A stretch of DNA of 64,000 bases from the NCBI GenBank assembly GCA_021234535.1, contig CM037848.1:11575944-11639943 (forward strand), in the 5' to 3' direction. The translations under genes and the position numbers were made by a program. This document shows, in pieces, positions 10,673-23,700 of this stretch. Every line of letters starts with the position of its first letter. Within the stretch, counting starts at the first letter, position 1. The stretch comes from Stichopus chloronotus. Taxonomy: Eukaryota > Echinodermata > Holothuroidea > Aspidochirotida > Stichopodidae. The notes beneath the pieces were generated by a model. That model did not search any database. It was not told the DNA's origin and was given only the letters and a program-made list of their open reading frames with translations.

Positions 10673-13600
10673 TTATGTTACAATATGGTTAGTTATTAAA
10701 GTGAAATTAGTGGACCAGTGATTGTTTATACTAGTTCTACAGGAAGTTAAGAAAAGTTGGGATTTGATTTTGAAAAGTTATCACACACACACATACTACA
10801 CGCTTAACTTGTTGGGAAAAATAAATCATGGGATGTTTTTAAACCTATAAATACCAGCAAACAGAAACAATGTAGAATACAAACAACAGTGCACTGATTT
10901 TCTGGTAAAGGACTCAGTGTTGAAAGCAAAGACACTAAAGGGGCTCTGCACTTTGATGTGGCAATAGGGCAGTTGCCATGGTGAGGTTTTCATTGTCACG
11001 ACAAATGTTTCACAGTTTTCAGCGATCATTTGGGCTATTTTTAGATCAGAGTATCCTCAACACAATTAGGGAAATCAGGCAGCCTTATATGGATGTGAGT
11101 CGGTGGATATACGCAATACATATCACATGTCTGTACTTTATACTAAATACGGTATGATCATTATTTATCATATTTGACCTAATTGATCAGGGTATATGCA
11201 CCAATGTGACTCTCAGCTGGTAAATGTAATACATCGTCTGATGGCAGTCCACATCAACAAAATATTAAAAAAAAAAGAAAAATATGTTACACTTTTTGCT
11301 TATTGAATCAAAAGAGTTGCATTGACTGAAGTATCACCATGAATGGTGAAGTTTACCGAAAATAAAAAATTCATGCACATAATGTGGAACCTGACACTGA
11401 ATGTGCTCTGGCCCTTAATTGGAAACAAAATTCACTCTTTCCATCCTTTTCAAGTGTGCAGCTTTACTGTGGCAAAGCGAAAGGATAGCAGTCAAGTGAA
11501 AGTATTTCAGTTTAAGGCCTCATGCGGACTAGTGACATGCAAGTTAACTTGTGAGTGTATAGGCTGAAGAAATTATTGTTAGTCTCAGGAAAGGGACTTG
11601 GCAGTTTAGGGAAAGTATTCACATTACAATGTATCAGATAGCCATAGGTTGGAAGCAACAACCAATTACAAGTTAAATGCAGCAACGTAAAATGGAAAGA
11701 CTATGCTCAGTTGTTTCATTTGTTCAAAGGCTCTCATAAAATCCAAAACTCGTGTAATGCTAATTTTCCCCAGAATTCAGGGTCAGTTTCTTAAATTTCA
11801 GAGTGTCTACTGGCGAGGCAAATCTGCAACAGGACGCAGAAAGAAGCGGACATTTCTACGGAGAGTCTATTTGTGACAATTAGTGGACTGCATCAACAGT
11901 GGATCCAAGGGGACAAGGTGACCCCCCTCCAACTGACCGGAAAAAGTGTAAGAATAATGAAAGCTTTGTCAATGGACCCATCCAGCTTCCCTCAGGTAGG
12001 CCACCCTGTGATGACAAATGCACTTTGTGCTCATACTTTGCCCCTTTAGTTGTCTTCATTTGCTCACCCCCCTTCCTCCTATAGCAACTGATGGACCCAA
12101 CTTTGGACTATATGTATACATGTAAGGGTTACAAAAGAAAAGTTCTAATTGCACTTTATCTCGATTGGGAAGGTAGCGAGTCACAGTTAACATTTCCTCT
12201 GTTTCAGATCACGGGTTTTGAAGTATGATTATGCATGTGATGTAAATGAAACTTCCCAACACCTCTCTTACATTGAAACTGAAAACTTTAGGATCACAAC
12301 TTTACATGTTGCTATATATAAATCCATCATCTTCCAAAGTCAAGCTGGCTATTAGACAATGAAGATACAAAGAACACATCAACAAGATTGTGCTTAGTCA
12401 TTTCTGGTCACGAAGACATTAGTGACAATGTTTGAATCCATGTATGTGAGATGTCTTTAATTGCACAAAAAAATCATATATTATGGCCAACTTGATACAA
12501 TCATTATATTTTGGGTGACAGTTAATGGGAGGAGTAGGTCTACAACAGGAGGCCTTTTGTTTTTCGGTGGACATCCAGTGTTACTTGGAGTCAGAAGGGT
12601 AAAAAAGGAGTGACCAGCTTAGTAAACAATATCTCAAAAGGAAATCGCAAACAGATCTCATGCTAAGAATGCATGATGTTAACCTCAATGTCTAGAAGCC
12701 TGATAGAACACACTGTTTCATAGTGGAGGTCTCGTTTCAAATATGTAATACTTTACCTATACTCTTCAGGACAAGCTTTTGATCACTACTGAGGTGTGTA
12801 TGTACTGATTGTACTCACTACAGCTAGCTTTCATTGATTTCTGTAATGACACCACTACTCTGGGCTCTCCAACTTGACCAAATGATTGCCACTTTTAAAT
12901 TTTATGGGGAGATAGCAGTGCTTGCACCAGCTACAGAACCAACCATGCCAGCTAGGACTGATCAGTTCAGAAATTCTCGCTTGGATCAGAACTTTCACTG
13001 AAATGTAGACTGTATGACATGTGGCAAAATTCAGATGTACTTTCAATTCTGTGCTTGCATTCTATCAATGACTACCACTAACTCCACTCTGGCAATTAGT
13101 CACCATGTACACTTTTAGCAGCTGTGAAGTTAAGTTGGTCAATGTATAGGAAGAAAAGTTTGAATTTTAATAGTTTTCCACATCACTTTTAATTTTCGTG
13201 AAGGAAAAACATATTGTCTGTTTTTTCCTTTTTTTCCTCTAAAATTCTGTTTTTTTTTTCTTTGAAACAGAAGACTTGCCACTTGAAGGCTATTTATGAA
13301 TTCAGCTATGACTAGGCCAACAAAATAGAATAGGTAGGTCATTGATACTGTGAACATGAAATTCAATTCTTCAAATGCATGTCAACAAAGTTTAAAGCTA
13401 TATATAGGTAAGTTTAAAGCCAGACTGCTAAGAATTTTATGACTGGCACATTAAGGGTTACCCTTAGTATGTTTGTCTTCCATCAAAACATTTACAGGCA
13501 TGTTGACAGTCTTAGAGCAAATTTGTAATTAGATATATATATGACTGACAAATATAACAGCACCTGTAAAGACACAAGACACACATGTATGTCAACTAGA

Positions 13601-14190
13601 ATGATATGGTTTAGTGTGTAAATAAACACACACTGCGGTATGCTATACACACACACACATCCAACAACCACCTTTTTCAGCTCTCTGCGACACAAAAGGC
13701 AATTACAATAAACCAACACGCCACACCCAACATGAATCATATGTCAGAATAAATAAAGTACATATCACTGCTACCATGGCAACATGTCCTCTGTCATTAT
13801 ACCTTCAATATCAATTTTCATGTTTTTTTTTTCTTTCTTTTAAACTGGTGTTGATCAAATGATGTGCTTAATTAACCCGAATCCTTTCTCAAAATTTAAG
13901 CAAACTTGAATGAGAAAGGGTGCTTGCTGTGAATACCGTACCAGTTTATATCCACTATGTGATGTTCATCATTGCTTGGCATTCAAAACCAAACATTTAT
14001 CATTCTGATATCATTACATGCTTACAATCACTTTTAAAACCCTCCCATTCACATCACTGAAAACAGTTGTTGAATATTATAACAACAAATGAAATTGAGT
14101 TCTCACTGTAGTGATCAACCCCCATATCATAAATTACTTTATGACAGTGAAGCACATACACACAGCAATCAGTTAAACAATCAGTAGTAA
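10673..14190. other. Non-coding interval, nothing recognised
   Basis: Short open frames only. Small CA-rich tracts lie at about 10782-10795 and 13650-13662. No RNA gene, transposon end or coding signature could be supported. Confidence 0.5.
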
Positions 14191-14199
14191 TCTTTTAAC

Positions 14200-14400
14200 A
14201 ACATCAGAATTCCCTTAATGGCCGATAAATTAGGTCGACACACAACACCGGATATAACTAATTACTGCTGACATGTCAGAGAGAGACGCTGCTCTTATTT
14301 GCACAATTGACTAATCTCCAAGGCACTTGCATCAATTACTTAATGCCCTTCAGGCTTGATTGACAGCAGTGCTTTATAATTATGTCACATTTGCCACACA
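14200..14400. promoter_or_regulatory. Candidate cis-regulatory module: TALE/homeodomain motif cluster
   Basis: A 200-bp stretch holds a perfect PBX/MEIS-type decamer TGATTGACAG (14357-14366), an octamer-like TTATTTGCAC, CTAATC (a GATTA-class site) and several TAAT cores. It sits about 170 bp left of a CpG-richer segment. The motif density is typical of developmental enhancers. Function and conservation are inference. Confidence 0.35.
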
Positions 14401-14570
14401 GTTGTGGGGCCCAAACATCAAGGTTAGTAAAAATTATAGGGACAGCACATCATTTTCAGAGTTACAAACATCAGTGTACGTATATCGGGGGTAGCTGTAC
14501 TGGATATTGTGAATTTGTGAAGTCGAAAAACATGCAACTGCCGTACGGCAATTATAGTAATGACGCTAGG

Positions 14571-15170
14571 TCACATTGAGGCGTCCCTGTAGCAGCCGTG
14601 GATTTTTATAAGAATGAAGGCATACACAAGACACCCGCCAGGCGCCCGCAGGAGGGCAATATACGGCAACTGTGCGGCCAGGCTGACCCCTCTGCTACAC
14701 ACCTGGATTGAGGTTTGCCACATGTCAGAAAATTTCACCAATGACACTTCATTACAAAGTAATGCACATGTCTCCCGGCCATGAGAGAGCAGCAAATTAG
14801 ATGGGAGAAGGGAGGGGGGGGGGGGGAGAGGACATGGAGAAAAACCAACAGAGTCCCTGGTGAGCCATAGGAGCAACCATTCTGGTACGGCAGCCACACG
14901 GCAAATGCAAGGCCACTGTATATCCACTGCATTGCTGCCATGGAACTGTTCCACGGCATAGCTACGACATGTCATTTTACACTGAGTCAAGAAGAGAAAT
15001 GAAAAAATGTAACTCCATATCATAAACCTACGTCGACTCCTACAGCCTGCCGGAGAGAGGGATTCACCATGGGGCGATCGTGAGACCACCAAAGGTTCTA
15101 TGCGGCCACCACAGATATCTCTCGATTTCGGGGGGGTCTACCGTCGCGATATCCTAGCCGAAGAGCAAAT
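14571..15170. other. CpG-richer segment, possible promoter or exon region
   Basis: Local base composition is clearly richer in G+C and CpG than the flanks (for example CCGCCAGGCGCCCGC near 14636, and CGATCG and GTCGCGAT near 15075-15150). A 173-codon minus-strand frame spans 15092-14571, but it reads through a G-run as Pro and Leu residues and has no recognisable domain, so I do not call it a gene. Confidence 0.35.
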
Positions 15171-15198
15171 GTGACTTAGGCATAAGTTAAATGCAACT

Positions 15199-15491
15199 TT
15201 AAGAGTCTCATTGAGTTGATGTCATTAATTTTGTGATGAGTTTGAAGGAGACCATAGCATGCCAACACCTCTAATAAGCATCACTTTTCCACCAGAGATT
15301 TGCAGTAAATGACTTTGATCATTTCAGTTACCTTATCATTGCTGCTTGCTTCCAGTGCATGTCAGATTTTTGGAATTTCTCAGTTTCACCTTTCTACCAT
15401 CAAGATCTGGGCTAAGTGAAAGTCAACAGGCGAGACGAAATATAAATATATTTATATAAGTATTTTGTGAACCAACTTAATGAGCCCTTTC
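15199..15491 (+). mobile_element. MITE, GCTCATTGAGT family, copy 1
   Basis: Inverted ends: GTCTCATTGAGTTG on the left and CAACTTAATGAGCCCTTT on the right. The interior (TTTGCAGTAAATGACTTTGAT, then ATCATTGCTGC) matches the copy at 15876. The left end is preceded by TTTAA. No coding capacity. Confidence 0.65.
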
Positions 15492-15875
15492 AAAGGAAGA
15501 AAAGGATGGAGTTGTTCTCTGTGCACGCAGCATTTTGCAAAAGATCCAAAACGGATGAATCCTTGGGGAAATCATGACTAGGACATGACATAACTCCCAA
15601 AATTGTCATCAACAACTCCCATCAGTTGTGAGCAAAATGTAACAGTGCAAATTAGAATCCTTTCTGGAATGTAGGGACACGTAGTGTATTGAGGGAAATT
15701 TTAACTGAAGCTTTTCACATCTGGCAAAAAAAAATATCAAGAGAATAAACGTCCATACAACCAATAATTACCAAGAGAGAATGAAATTTTGTAAAATTCC
15801 ACCGGTGAATCCCTGTAGAACAAACAGTTCACTGATAACATTAAAGCTGTCCTCAGTATTGCATGTTTTCCTTAA

Positions 15876-16226
15876 AGGGGCTCATTGAGTCGATATTGTT
15901 TATGTTGCGACAAGTTGGAAGGAAACCGTTGCACGCTAATCAGCTTCAGTCAGTGGTATCTATTTCTACGGTTACTACAAAGGTGAGAAATGTGTGTTTG
16001 TTATGAAAGGGGGTTGCCTACGGTTAATACCGCATGGTGAAAAGTGGCGGTTAACAGATCTGCAATTAGTGACTTTGATTGTTCATTACTGGGTCATTGC
16101 TGCCCCAGTCATGTGCTAACAGTTTAGAATCACCGATTTTTACCATTGACCATCAACGTAAGAGAAATGCACTTAACAGGTGTGACAAAATATTATGAAC
16201 TTTGTGATCCAACTCAATGACCCCCT
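15876..16226 (+). mobile_element. MITE, GCTCATTGAGT family, copy 2
   Basis: Starts AGGGGCTCATTGAGTCG directly after TTAA (15872-15875) and ends CAACTCAATGACCCCCT at 16226. TTAA is not preserved on the right. Length is 351 bp with imperfect inverted ends. A solo terminus of the same family (AAAGGAGGCTCATTGAGTCG) lies at 22480-22499. Confidence 0.7.
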
Positions 16227-17800
16227 AGCTGTGAAGGGATTGGCCCACTGAAAAAAAATGATATTTCATAAAAATTAGAAGTACGTGTCTCTCTCTGTTG
16301 GTGAAAACCATATCTCGATAGCATGTTTCACCTGTAAGGTATGACCTTTTAAAGGAATATCATTTTTAAAATTCGTACATTGCTTCATGAGAAATACCAG
16401 GCACACTCACTTGGCTATCCTTTTGTGATAAGAACACCCACTTGACTATCTCAATCCTCTAGAAGAAACATGTTTAAGAAATCTGACCTTAGTTTGCACA
16501 ATATTTAAAATAAATCAACAAATGACTATCTACATTTCCAATGGTGTCATATTTCAAGGTTAAATAGGGCTTCAATTCCAAGACAAACAAAGACTGCTAG
16601 CAATAGCTGCTGCTGTTACATATCATTTGTGGTACCTTGAGACAAAAAAAAAATCAGAATTGAAAATTCCGCATTTGTCAAAAAACAAAGAAGAGAAAAT
16701 CTACGAACATTGCCACAATGTCATGCCTCTGTGTCATTGAGAAGAAAAAGGTGGGATAAAATGTCTATGAAATGAAAGGTATATCAAGGAAGAAGTAAAG
16801 ATTAAATGGCGATGTACAATCTCGAAAACAAGACATTTCTATAATGTCCAATTTTGGCACGTCATTTTAGAGATAATCTACAATTTGAATCTGCACATTG
16901 CTTTAGAAATGCATCTGTTAAATTGAAATTTCAACTGCAACTAGTGCAATTTGAGCCGATCGTAATTAGCCATTTGGAATAGGAAAGCATCACGTTTTCT
17001 TTCAATCATGGTTGTCATGAATGTGTGAATCAATTTCCAAGTTGATATTTCGCATTCGTTAATGTAAATGGTAATTCTAGTAGTGAGTTTTTAGTTGAGG
17101 TTTGAATCGCACTTGCTGAATTGCACATGGGTTACCCGGCCTCTACAAGAAGACACCAACTAGGAGACTTAAAATAACTTTCCTGTGAGGTTTTCATTCT
17201 TCACAAAGGGCCTTAGCAAATAGCAATACATACAGGATAGGCTACATGTAATAGGAAAAGCAGCCTAACACTTTATACTGTTTATACTGCCTGCATTCAG
17301 TAAGAGTTAGGCTACGAAGACAATCATTCCTTGGACAGTGACGGCTGCAGTTTTACAGGAAATACTTGATGGCGAATGACATACGTATAGACAGAACATA
17401 CACAGGAAGGAAATACGAATTTGCATACAGCTGCTCACAGGCATGCCAACCCCATTAGATAAAGCCTGCAATTTTCACATTACCTGTAGTTGATATAGCA
17501 TGTACTTTTACATGGCTTTTTGACAAGATGCTACAATGCTACTGTGCAGGACCTCTCCAGAATTTGATCTCCACAGAGAGACGAAGTGTTAGTGCAACGT
17601 TTTGACAACTGCCAGCTATAATAACATGGTAAGCAAAGCAAAGCACTGCCTAATTTTCCAGCAAATACAGAACCAACCAACCTTTTACAAACATTTGTCT
17701 GTGCCAAGCTAAGATTAGTATTCATCAACAGTTCTCCGTCTCTCCTCTCACCCTGCGTACCCCTTGAAAGGAAAGACAGTCCACCTTGAGCTTTCAGAGT
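16227..17800. other. Non-coding interval, nothing recognised
   Basis: AT-rich unique-looking sequence with short A-runs. No coding frame, RNA gene or element boundary could be supported. Confidence 0.5.
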
Positions 17801-17802
17801 AG

Positions 17803-18235
17803 ACTGTTAGCTTGGTTGGTAGAGTGTCTGTCATGCAATCATTGAATCCCCAGATCGAATGCCAGCGTAACCACTCGGAAAATTTCTTGTTCAGTAAAGC
17901 TGTTTACAGTGGTGCTGAGTGGGTTACTTAGGTTCCTGTTTTCTGATTTAGGTCTTGTCTGCTTCAGGTTGCTTGGTACGGTTGATGGGTTGCTGAGCTG
18001 GGCAGATTCTCCACCCCTCCCAGCCTTTGGAAAAGTGGCTAAAGAATGGGGGACACATTCTTGTCCGTCGGGTGGGGACGATAAATGACGGCCCTAGGAG
18101 CAGGCTTGGGTTTGCATTGGTTTGCAATGGCGATTGTCTTGTTTTCACCCCGTCTCAATATCCTCTGGAGAGGCGAATTTCACCGGTGTTTATCCATGAT
18201 CAACATGATTTAGGGTCCTTGATAAGTCCATAATG
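17803..18235 (+). mobile_element. tRNA-derived SINE with a GC-richer body
   Basis: The head is tRNA-like: an A-box TAGCTTGGTTGG, GTAGAGTGTCTGTC, and a degraded B-box AGATCGAATGCC near 17855. The body that follows contains GTCCGTCGGGTGGGGACG and AAATGACGGCCCTAGG, distinctly richer in G+C than the surroundings. The opposing open frames over 17948-18233 are shadows of this repeat. The 3' end is approximate. Confidence 0.5.
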
Positions 18236-18293
18236 GGTTTTCTGATCCTCAAACTTTGAAATTCAAATTCATAACTTTCAAATTCACTCTTAA

Positions 18294-18564
18294 AGGAGGA
18301 TAGGCAGTGTGGTGGCAGACATCTTAAATAAGTTCTTGCACTCCTCAACAGATTTGTGGTAAAAATGGTTTTCTTACAGCAAGCAAGTTAAATTTAGTGC
18401 CCCATTAGACAGACAAAAAATTCACTGTTGGATTTTTCTTATATTGACGTTCCAGACACAATATCTAAGAGTACTTTATGCTTTTCCTTAGCTTTGAACA
18501 TGGAATGTTGTTTGGTCAAAGGCCATCAATATTTACCTGCACAGTCCCACTAACATATCCTCCT
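18294..18564 (+). mobile_element. 271-bp MITE with TTAA target duplication (AGGAGGATA termini)
   Basis: TTAA at 18290-18293 and again at 18565-18568 flank the inverted ends AGGAGGATA and TATCCTCCT. TTAA duplications are typical of piggyBac and Kolobok superfamilies; which one cannot be decided without an autonomous relative. Non-coding. Confidence 0.7.
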
Positions 18565-18568
18565 TTAA

Positions 18569-19639
18569 AATGTCTTATTAATGCACCCAAACCATATTGC
18601 TGAATGTACTACTTAAAGCAGAATGTGCTGTTTGAGGGGGTAAAAATATAACACAAAAGGAAGTACACAAAAACCCCAAGAGGCTTGACAATGTGCACTT
18701 CCTGTCAATAAGAAAAAAAGAAAGGCAATTGACCTACCGCAATGAAAACCCAACCCCATCCACCTTCCACCCCACACACACACACACCAGTGAGGATACA
18801 CAAGAAGATTAAATCAAAGCAAACATGATGCATAAAAACCTACAAAATGATTCAGCGCCGTAAAAAAAACTTACTCCAGTAGCTTTCAATATTGTAACAC
18901 TAAAGCGCTTTTCCTGGAGGATTGAACGTGTTGTTTATTGGCTATTGAAGATGGAAGTTTATGGAAGAACTGATATGATTTACAGTAATCAGTCATTTAT
19001 GGAATATTAATGTCGCACTTAATTCTATCATGGAGGTATTTTATAAACTAACTAGAATATGCATTTAAAATGCTTCTCTAGGAAATAAGGAAAAGGGAAG
19101 TTCAACACATGGCAGCTACATATACCAAAATACAAAAAGGGGGACATTTTGCAAAATGAAAGTTGCACTAGCACTATTTAGAAATGTCACACGGAGACTT
19201 TGAAAGAGGACAAATCTTACACAAAATTCAGCTTCTTAGTATTAGCATGCATCTACATACAAGATGATCTTAAGTACTTTACATATGGGTATGTATGGCT
19301 TTGTAAGTAGAACAGGGTCATGCTGCATACTATGATAAGGACACTGACATCTAGTACCTGCAACTTACATGCCATTTAGTATTTGAATGAGATCACTGTC
19401 ACTGAAGTCAAAGGCACATACTTTTGTAATTTATGATTCGGTGAACAAGCAATAGACCGGTAAACACTCAGGCACTCACACCGGTATCTACCAGATACGC
19501 ATCGACTGCTTGAGAAAAACATTCAAGGAAGTTAACGACAAATATAACAAGGCGTTAGGTCAAAGAGGGACGGAACTAGAAAAACAGGAAATAGATCCGT
19601 CTACTTGTAAAGTAATGAATATGGAATCAGTGGCATAAT
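18569..19639. other. Non-coding interval, nothing recognised
   Basis: No supported feature apart from a CA tract near 18774-18787. Confidence 0.5.
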
Positions 19640-19701
19640 GAACAATATTGCAACATCACTGACCCCCATTAAACAAAGAGTTTACAAACTCGTACAATGG
19701 A

Positions 19702-19796
19702 AGATTGGTGAAGTAGTCGCGTGGGTAGTTCTTTGTGCTGCATCTTTGGAGGCTCTCCCCTGGGTGTGTGGGTTCAAATCCCACCTTGACCAATCT
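19702..19796 (+). mobile_element. tRNA-like SINE head, diverged copy
   Basis: Long-variable-arm tRNA-like sequence closing with a B-box/T-arm (GTGTGGGTTCAAATCCCACC). It is bounded by AGATTGG and CCAATCT, which can pair as an extended acceptor. Preceded by the family's AATATTGCAACATC leader at about 19648. Confidence 0.6.
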
Positions 19797-20291
19797 CTCA
19801 TTTTCACTCTTCAGAGTTAACAAGTGATATATCAAGAGAAAGAATTTCAGTTTAAGCAAACACAAAAAAAGAAAAAAAAAAAGTGCAGTTCAGTACAAAA
19901 GGGAAAAAAAATTCAAATGCACTTTATAAGAAGTGTGTGTACTTGTTCAAATCTCGTTGTTACAAATTAGCAATAATATACCTCCTCAAAATAAAATGTG
20001 TCCAAAGCAAAATAGGAAAGAAAAAGAAGCAGCATGAAGATGCATTTGGAAACTTATCAACCTTGTGAAATTCTAACTTTCAAAAGCATGCTGCAAACAT
20101 CCAGTCCGGCCAAATAAAATCCAGCCAAATTTCAACTAATATCAGACCAACTCCAGTCTGGCCAGACCTTAAATTACAATCGGTGCATCTGAACTTTCGA
20201 GGGTGTACATTTCAGTTTTTTAGTCACCATCCTTAAAAATCCAGCTTATCTCTACCTTAAGGTGCTAATTTTGGCCACATGTTTAACCAGA

Positions 20292-20305
20292 AAGTCAAAT
20301 GACTT
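20292..20305 (+). repeat. Small hairpin preceding GTGATTCCTTG, copy 1
   Basis: AAGTC (4-nt loop AAAT) GACTT, followed by AGTGATTCCTTG. The same position in related copies at 20413 and 33873 has AAAGCC/GGCTTT, so a T-A pair is replaced by a C-G pair with the stem kept. Confidence 0.5.
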
Positions 20306-20412
20306 AGTGATTCCTTGCTGATATCTACTCTTTTCATACACACACAATCACTTACCAACAAGAGCAACTCAGTGGAGAAGGAAAGGGACCATGTCAAAAT
20401 GAAAAACACCAG

Positions 20413-20428
20413 AAAGCCAAAGGGCTTT
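20413..20428 (+). repeat. Small hairpin preceding GTGAATCCTTG, copy 2
   Basis: AAAGCC (4-nt loop AAAG) GGCTTT, followed by GTGAATCCTTGCAACATGG, which begins the TGACCT-rich repeat block. Related to copy 1 at 20292 and copy 3 at 33873. Confidence 0.5.
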
Positions 20429-20499
20429 GTGAATCCTTGCAACATGGTTATACTGTATTATAACAAACATGAATTATCCACATGACAAGTTTGAGAGCA

Positions 20500-20790
20500 G
20501 TTTGACCTCTCATGACCTCAAATGACCTTTGATCTCCACCCCAAAACAATAAGAATCATCTACTCAATATGACCAACCAACACACCATGTATGACATCAG
20601 TCACAGTTACCCTTCTAGAGATAATGTGTTTACAAGGTTTTTACAGTTTGATCTTTGGTGACCTCAAATGACCTTTGACCTCCACCACAAACAATAGGGA
20701 TCATCTACTCAATATGAACAACCCACACACCAAGTATGAGATCATTCATGGTTACCCTTCTTTAGATATCGTGTTTACAAGCAGCATCAC
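20500..20790 (+). repeat. Two units of the ~145-bp TGACCT-rich repeat
   Basis: Two units about 147 bp apart. The second holds three perfect half-sites at 20659-20683, TGACCT (4 nt) TGACCT (1 nt) TGACCT. The first has one substitution in the third half-site. A (CA)n run at about 20788-20810 follows. Confidence 0.8.
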
Positions 20791-23700
20791 ACACACACAC
20801 ACACACACACGACATCACCATCGCATAGATTCCTTCCGCCTTGGGCAAGGAATCAAAAATTGGGTTCTTTAGTTAGACTACACAATTATTCATGATATTT
20901 TCAGGACAGTACCATGAATAAGAGAAAGTTCAATGATTTCAATGCCGTGAAAATGGACCAATCAAATTCAAGGCGTTTCCAGGATCCATACAAACCCTGC
21001 AAGACGAATCATACATTTGTTATCATCGAAACTGCTGTTTTCCTGCCGACTCTTTATTTCCTGCTAACACTTCGTCAAACAAAAAGAGGAAACTGCTGTT
21101 TTCGAGCGAAATCTTGATTGTTATGACAGACAGTTGTTGTGACGGAGTAAAGAAGGTGGGAGAGGTTGAAAGCACATTTCAACTCTCGTCGACACATCTC
21201 TTTGACAATCATTTCTCTCCCTTGCACGGCTGTTTTAAAGTTTACCTTTATTGGACCATGTTACATAAAGTATGTGCAAATAGGCAGCTTGCACTACCCC
21301 GCAGAATGTATGTTGCCATGAGCCTCAGAACTAACCAATTCTTGAAAGTCTTGCAAACTAGAATTGGTTAGCTCTTACTAGCAAAACATGGCAATTTCCT
21401 ATGAGAATCTAGTGGGCAATGCTTGCCAACGAAAAGCTAAATGTAACATTTTGAAAATATGCTATATTGCACAGAGACCTGAATTTGTCTGCAAATTGGG
21501 GTGAGGGCTGTGGGGAACAAATCAATGGACAAAAGGACCAGCCTCTAAATGTCCCACCCACTTGGTTTGAGGCCAAATTGTTTCAGTGTCAGAAGCCCTG
21601 AAGTTCAAAATGACACCGTCCCTGCAATCTAACATGTCAATATATCAATGGTACAATGGTACCAATGACTTAACTGGCAAGTCATTTCTCCGTGTCAGTA
21701 AAGTCTGGTCCACACGCTTTTCATAATTACTATACTCACCTTGTAATGGTATTCTCCTATGTTTAACCTTGGTGATACATGATTCGATATGTGGGACTAA
21801 AAGCCAGGGTTTGAGGTGATCAGACCGATGGAAATCCCGATTTCAAGTGAAAAAAAAAAGATGATTTAAATTGATTTATTTGATTTACATTCAACATACA
21901 GACTGAAATCACTGATTTAAATCATGATTCTTTTAAAAAACATTCACGAAAAATCACCAACCCTGCTAAAAACCAACCTCTATCAACCAAATCTTTCACT
22001 AAATTTGTGATACAGACCACACAGGCTATTGCTTTGTGATGAATGTTTGTGAATTACTTGTATAAGCCATCAGTAACTACTGATGTTTAACTGTCTTAAG
22101 TCCCACTGTCAGCTGTTTGCCGTGTAAACAATATGACAACACAATGTATACTTTTTGCATCTTTTTGATCGATTTCAGAGTCCTCCCCTCCTGTTTATTA
22201 TCAAGGCTCAAAACAGGATGGTACTACGTCAGATGATTCCTCCTTGAACCTGGAAGAATGCTTAAATGGGAAGAACTCCTAAAATGTTCGAAGTCCTAAA
22301 GTCTCTGTATCTGAAGGGGAAGTGCAGCGAGCCTTGCAATCCATAAATCTTGTAAAGACTGACCCTCTATTATTACTTCTATTTTCATTTTCAAAAGCAT
22401 TTACATGTGTCACATCTTCACACTGAAAGTTTTCTGAAAATCCCAACATTTTTGGCTGTTTTCTAAAGATTGGAGTACTAAAGGAGGCTCATTGAGTCGT
22501 TTTGCGAAATTTGCAAAATTTTCCTGAACATGCCAAGTTTCCTTCACATTCACAATGACATATGGGCAACCTAAGAGGATCTCCAATGTGTCACATACGA
22601 GGAACATTAATGAGTCAGTACTTAGAAAATAAATTTGGTCAATGTGAAAATTCATGACCAAACAATTTTCACATTAGCACTGATTCAAATGCAGACAGCC
22701 CTGCAGTACAAGTTACGGTCAAAAATTCAAAAACTTTGACTGTGTTTCACAATAATTCGATGTGAAACTTGACTTCACTGCCAAGAGTATCATTCTGGTA
22801 CAGTTTTGCATCAATCTTTTATGCACCTTCTAAGGGTAACACATACCCTCATCGCAACCAAACCAAAGCCACTGTACTCCTATTTTGGTGTTATTCATGC
22901 ATGCACATACTCTCTTCGTGTATCAGCACCAAAAAGATAAGTAAATTAAATTAGAATGTGCCATTAGCTAAAAAAAATTAGCTAGTAATCACCATTCTTC
23001 CATCTTCCTCTTTTACTAAATCTTTCCAAACTCATCAGGTTTCTTTCACATAATAATGGCAATGACAAAAACAAAAGGTCAGCTTCTAGGTACACAGGAC
23101 AGCGATACACTTTTAATGTCGATGTGTTTTTCTTTCTTCCACAATAATTGCAAGACTGAAGCTATAAAATTGTTTGCACTTCTGATGCCATTACACCAAC
23201 TGATGGGAACATTACTAGGGACATCTTTTTATGGGGGGATAATTCACATATTATCACACATGTGAGCAGAGTGCCACCATCAGGTAGCATAAAGGATGTC
23301 TTGACATTTTTCACCCCAAAAAGCCTCCTAGGTTGCAGGATATAACACTTAATTCTCTTGCCTGTATGTCTAGATTACTGATACCTTACTCATTTTGCCA
23401 AATTTTTTACATGGGGGGGGTTGCAAAATTTTGGCGGGCTAAAGCTATAACTGGTTCTGTATCTTGTATCTACATATATACCTGTAACATGAAAACTTAA
23501 CTGATATTACACTTATCTATAGAAATGTAGCCTAAACACAAGTGCCTTTGTATGCTACAGGTGCTACATTTTTAATAGTGCATTCAAACTGACAGGGAAA
23601 CCAATCATTCAGCTGTCATTCTTTTAATAAACTACTTTATTTATTTTATGGAATCAACCATCGCGACCTGTATTGAACACCTTCAAAAGGCGAATATAAT

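Noticed and set aside
10324..10692. Open frames reading Met, Asp or Ile runs
   Set aside because: Produced by the GAT microsatellite.
14571..15092. 173-codon minus-strand frame
   Set aside because: Reads a G-run as poly-Pro, has no recognisable domain, and has a competing frame in the same span; only the CpG-richer composition is reported.
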